NCBI GenBank assembly: GCA_041946865.1
Contig: JBHGBF010000257.1
Location: forward strand, 1-7,983
Length of the DNA stretch: 7,983 bases
From: RPQK01 sp041946865
GTDB lineage: Bacteria > Acidobacteriota > UBA6911 > RPQK01
Direction of reading: 5' to 3'
Under the pieces are notes generated by a model. The model was not told the origin of the DNA. It made no database searches and worked only from the letters and a program-made list of their open reading frames with translations. The translations under genes and the position numbers were made by a program. Shown here piece after piece: positions 6,518 to 7,983 of the stretch (the first letter of the stretch is position 1; the number at the start of each line of letters is the position of its first letter).

Positions 6518-7775
6518 TTTCCTGCTCTTCCCAAAGCAGACGGAAAGCGCGCAGCAAGTCGTCACTCGGCTCGTCGAGGATCGTCAGGTTGGAAGAGTAC
6601 TTGCTCTTGTAGCAGTGCCGGAAGATCTCTTCCGGATTCAGCTCATCAAGCCGGCGCCCGCGTCCGGACAGCGCGGACGTCCCGCGCCTGCCATACTCGG
6701 GCGTGATTTTCAGGAGGCGCGGCCACTTGTCCTCCAGCTCACGGCTGATCTCCTCACGCAGGGTCGGTCGAGGCGCGTCCAGACGAACCCGGACCTCCAG
6801 GTAGGGACGTTCAGGAGACAACGGATCTCGCCCCGCGAGCTTTTCGAGCCGGCCGATTTCCGCGAGGACCTCGTCGGGCTGCAGCGGGCCTTCACGCGGT
6901 ACTCGCAGCATCTCGACTGGCCGCGGCGCCTGGATGGCTCTGACATCGACCAGTTCCGGTCCCTCCAGCTCGGCCACCAGCACGCGGTGGCAGTAGTCGG
7001 TTTCCGCAAAGGAGAGGGGGAGTGGCGATCCCGAGTAGTGGATCCTCTCGGACACCGGCTGGCCCAGGTGCAGGTGTCCCAGCGCGACGTAGGCGAGTTG
7101 TGGAGGGAAGATCTGTATCGGAAGCGCAGCCAGATAACCGTTCTGGATCTTGCGCTCGGAGACCTCTGAGATCTGACAGCCCGTCAAATACAGGTGGCCG
7201 GCAGCAATGGCCGCCTGATCGTTTCCCGCCCGGCTTAAGGCCTCTTCACAAAGCGGCTGGTAAATCCGACTGATTGCTTCCGTCAGGTTGGCTTCAGGGT
7301 CTGAACCGGGAGGCGTGGGCGGCAGGTCTCCCGGACGCAGGTAAGGGACCGCGGCCAGATAGGCTGCCGGTTGTCCGTCGCAGCTGTGAAGCGTGATCAG
7401 GCAACGGTCAAGGTCGTGGTTCCGATCGGCAGCCCGCGTCAAGCCACCAAGCACGTGCACCCCAAAAGCGGACAGCACCGGGTGAGGAGCATCGAGCCGG
7501 GCGGCCGAATCGTGATTGCCGCCCAGGATGACAATGTCGAGTCCCGGCTGCCGGGCCTTTGCCTCGGCCAGGAAACTGTAGAAAAGCTGCTGCGACTGGG
7601 CCGTTGGATTCGGACCGTCGAAAACGTCTCCGGCGACCAGGAGAGAATCGATCTTTTCCCTGACCAGGACGGTCAGAAGCCAGCGCAGAAACATCTCATG
7701 TTCATATTCGCGCGGCTGCTCGTGGAGCATTTGCCCGATGTGCCAGTCCGAAGTATGCAACAGCCGAATCTTCAT
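6501..7775 (-). CDS. sbcD: SbcD, metallophosphoesterase nuclease subunit of SbcCD
   Basis: This 424-residue protein is a calcineurin-like, Mn-dependent nuclease of the Mre11/SbcD family, acting in the cytoplasm with SbcC as an exonuclease and hairpin endonuclease. Length is close to E. coli SbcD (400). The five phosphoesterase motifs are present in order: SDWHIG (D10, H12), GDVFD (D50), GGNHDS (N87, H88, D89), AAGHLYLTG (H194) and GHLH (H234, H236), followed by YSGSPLPLSF (247-256). The rest is the less conserved capping and SbcC-contacting region, rich in charged residues near the end (LLWEEQERGEAR). I chose the ATG at 7775 because MKIRLLHTSDWHIGQ starts exactly as the family does. An in-frame ATG 28 codons earlier lies in the REP-like element and encodes an unrelated Cys/Leu-rich stretch. 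The Shine-Dalgarno site is poor, but a TATACT element lies 7 bases upstream. It is the first gene of an operon with sbcC. Confidence 0.95.
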   Translation of the reverse strand: MKIRLLHTSDWHIGQMLHEQPREYEHEMFLRWLLTVLVREKIDSLLVAGDVFDGPNPTAQSQQLFYSFLAEAKARQPGLDIVILGGNHDSAARLDAPHPVLSAFGVHVLGGLTRAADRNHDLDRCLITLHSCDGQPAAYLAAVPYLRPGDLPPTPPGSDPEANLTEAISRIYQPLCEEALSRAGNDQAAIAAGHLYLTGCQISEVSERKIQNGYLAALPIQIFPPQLAYVALGHLHLGQPVSERIHYSGSPLPLSFAETDYCHRVLVAELEGPELVDVRAIQAPRPVEMLRVPREGPLQPDEVLAEIGRLEKLAGRDPLSPERPYLEVRVRLDAPRPTLREEISRELEDKWPRLLKITPEYGRRGTSALSGRGRRLDELNPEEIFRHCYKSKYSSNLTILDEPSDDLLRAFRLLWEEQERGEAR

Positions 7776-7782
7776 CCCAGGG

Positions 7783-7788
7783 AGTATA
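7783..7788 (-). promoter_or_regulatory. -10 element (TATACT) of a probable leaderless sbcDC promoter
   Basis: Read leftward, TATACT (7788-7783) matches TATAAT at 5 of 6 positions and is followed by 7 bases and then the sbcD ATG. Transcription starting at the normal distance would begin at or next to the A of the start codon. The transcript would then lack a leader, which fits the lack of a good Shine-Dalgarno site. No good -35 hexamer is seen at 16-18 bases; that region is occupied by a dyad. Confidence 0.45.
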
Positions 7789-7800
7789 GAAAGAAACCCT

Positions 7801-7816
7801 GTCACCGGCCAGTGAC
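7801..7816. promoter_or_regulatory. Operator-like dyad in the sbcDC -35 region
   Basis: GTCACCGGCCAGTGAC is a 16-base palindrome with one mismatched pair (positions 6 and 11). It begins 12 bases upstream of the TATACT element, where a -35 box would lie. Size, symmetry and placement suit a dimeric regulator, either a repressor or an activator replacing -35 contacts. The protein is unknown; I do not recognise the sequence as a LexA or other named box. Confidence 0.35.
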
Positions 7817-7828
7817 AGCAGGCACTTT

Positions 7829-7839
7829 GGGGTAACCCC
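7829..7839. repeat. Small dyad GGGG-TAA-CCCC, part of a motif also seen at 44-58
   Basis: GGGG (7829-7832) and CCCC (7836-7839) pair around TAA. Read leftward, 7845-7831 is AACTGCGGGGTTACC. It matches AACTGAGGGGTTACC at 44-58 at 14 of 15 positions, so the same short motif occurs at both ends of the window in opposite physical orientation. It lies between the sbcDC promoter and the REP-like element. Confidence 0.4.
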
Positions 7840-7846
7840 GCAGTTA

Positions 7847-7886
7847 AACAGAGCCGCAAGCGCAGCGCTTTTCAGCGGAGCGCGTC
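7847..7886 (+). repeat. REP-like 40-mer, copy 2
   Basis: This copy matches copy 1 (2714-2753) at 39 of 40 positions in the same orientation; the one difference is a C to T change. It lies just upstream of the sbcDC promoter region, so copies 1 and 2 flank the operon as direct repeats about 5.1 kb apart. It continues into the left arm of the long inverted repeat. Confidence 0.75.
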
Positions 7887-7979
7887 GGGTGTGTGCCGAC
7901 ACGAGGTTCGTTTGTGGATACCACACGCACCCGACGCGCTCCCCGTCCGCTGACGGTCCGCTGGAAAGCGCTGCGCTTG
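7857..7979. repeat. Long composite inverted repeat (BIME-like)
   Basis: Outer arms of 23 bases (7857-7879 and 7957-7979) and inner arms of 19 bases (7877-7895 and 7924-7942) nest around a 28-base centre. Each arm pair has one mismatch, and both mismatches read as T opposite G. Counting shared bases once, about 39 pairs can form. The right side carries 14 extra bases (7943-7956) that fold by themselves as CCGTC-CGCT-GACGG. They also contain one unit of a GTCCGCTG direct repeat (7945-7952 and 7956-7963). The structure combines REP-like copies 2 and 3 head to head. The window ends 4 bases after the right arm, so it may extend further. Confidence 0.75.
7957..7979 (-). repeat. REP-like element, copy 3 (inverted, partial)
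   Basis: Read leftward, these 23 bases equal the inner part of copy 1 (2724-2746) exactly, and copy 2 with one change. The flanks beyond them do not match: a 14-base hairpin-forming insert separates them from the GGAGCGCGTC part of the element. It is the right arm of the composite inverted repeat. Confidence 0.7.
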
Positions 7980-7983
7980 AAAA

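Noticed and set aside
6505..6534. 10-codon N-terminal extension of SbcC
   Set aside because: Its Gly-rich sequence is translated from the ribosome site region; the ATGA overlap and MRILAVRGANLASL support the start at 6504.
2776..7775. A new defence system built on the SbcCD-like pair
   Set aside because: Both proteins have complete canonical motifs and lengths near the housekeeping family, and no additional effector gene lies in the operon.
7371..7835. Plus-strand open frame opposite sbcD
   Set aside because: The minus strand carries all five SbcD phosphoesterase motifs here, so this is a shadow frame.
7776..7859. 28-codon N-terminal extension of SbcD
   Set aside because: It would be encoded by the dyad, promoter and REP-like element and is unlike any SbcD start; MKIRLLHTSDWH at 7775 is the family's normal beginning.
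7847..7979. CRISPR array or insertion-sequence ends
   Set aside because: There are only two direct copies 5.1 kb apart plus one inverted partial copy, no regular spacers, no transposase and no target duplication seen; a REP/BIME-like element fits better.

Overview
The window is GC-rich chromosomal DNA, most likely from a member of the Acidobacteriota (Bryobacterales/Solibacter type), with Planctomycetota as the main alternative. This rests on three things: a Tat-exported Gfo/Idh/MocA oxidoreductase, a secreted glycoside-hydrolase-like protein of a type I associate with these phyla, and intergenic DNA full of short simple repeats and REP-like palindromes. No rRNA, tRNA or phylogenetic marker is present, so the assignment is tentative.

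Layout, left to right. Positions 1-115 hold no gene, only a small GATTGCGG repeat cluster. At 116-796 (minus) lies a 226-residue secreted protein. It looks like the two ends of a much longer glycoside-hydrolase-like protein joined in frame with the catalytic middle missing. A 307-base gap (797-1103) with several small dyads separates it from a divergently oriented Tat-exported Gfo/Idh/MocA oxidoreductase (1104-2654, plus). That gene ends in two back-to-back hairpins. The convergent gap 2655-2775 also carries a REP-like 40-mer and a TTCATCC simple repeat that runs into the end of the next gene.

The rest is a minus-strand two-gene operon for the SbcCD (Mre11-Rad50 type) nuclease: sbcD at 6501-7775 and sbcC at 2776-6504, joined by an ATGA stop/start overlap. 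SbcC is an SMC-like ATPase with a CPVC zinc hook halfway along its coiled coil. SbcD is the metallophosphoesterase nuclease. Together they cut hairpins, palindromes and blocked DNA ends. A TATACT hexamer sits 7 bases before the sbcD ATG, suggesting a leaderless transcript, and a 16-base dyad covers the expected -35 region.

Upstream of the operon, 7847-7979 holds a second copy of the REP-like 40-mer and a third, inverted copy. Together they form a long near-perfect inverted repeat: about 39 pairs, with both mismatches being G-T wobbles. Copies 1 and 2 are direct repeats about 5.1 kb apart that flank the operon.

I do not see a new defence, mobile or biosynthetic system. The observations most worth checking are the internally deleted hydrolase, the REP-like/palindrome family around sbcDC, and the apparent leaderless promoter with its dyad.
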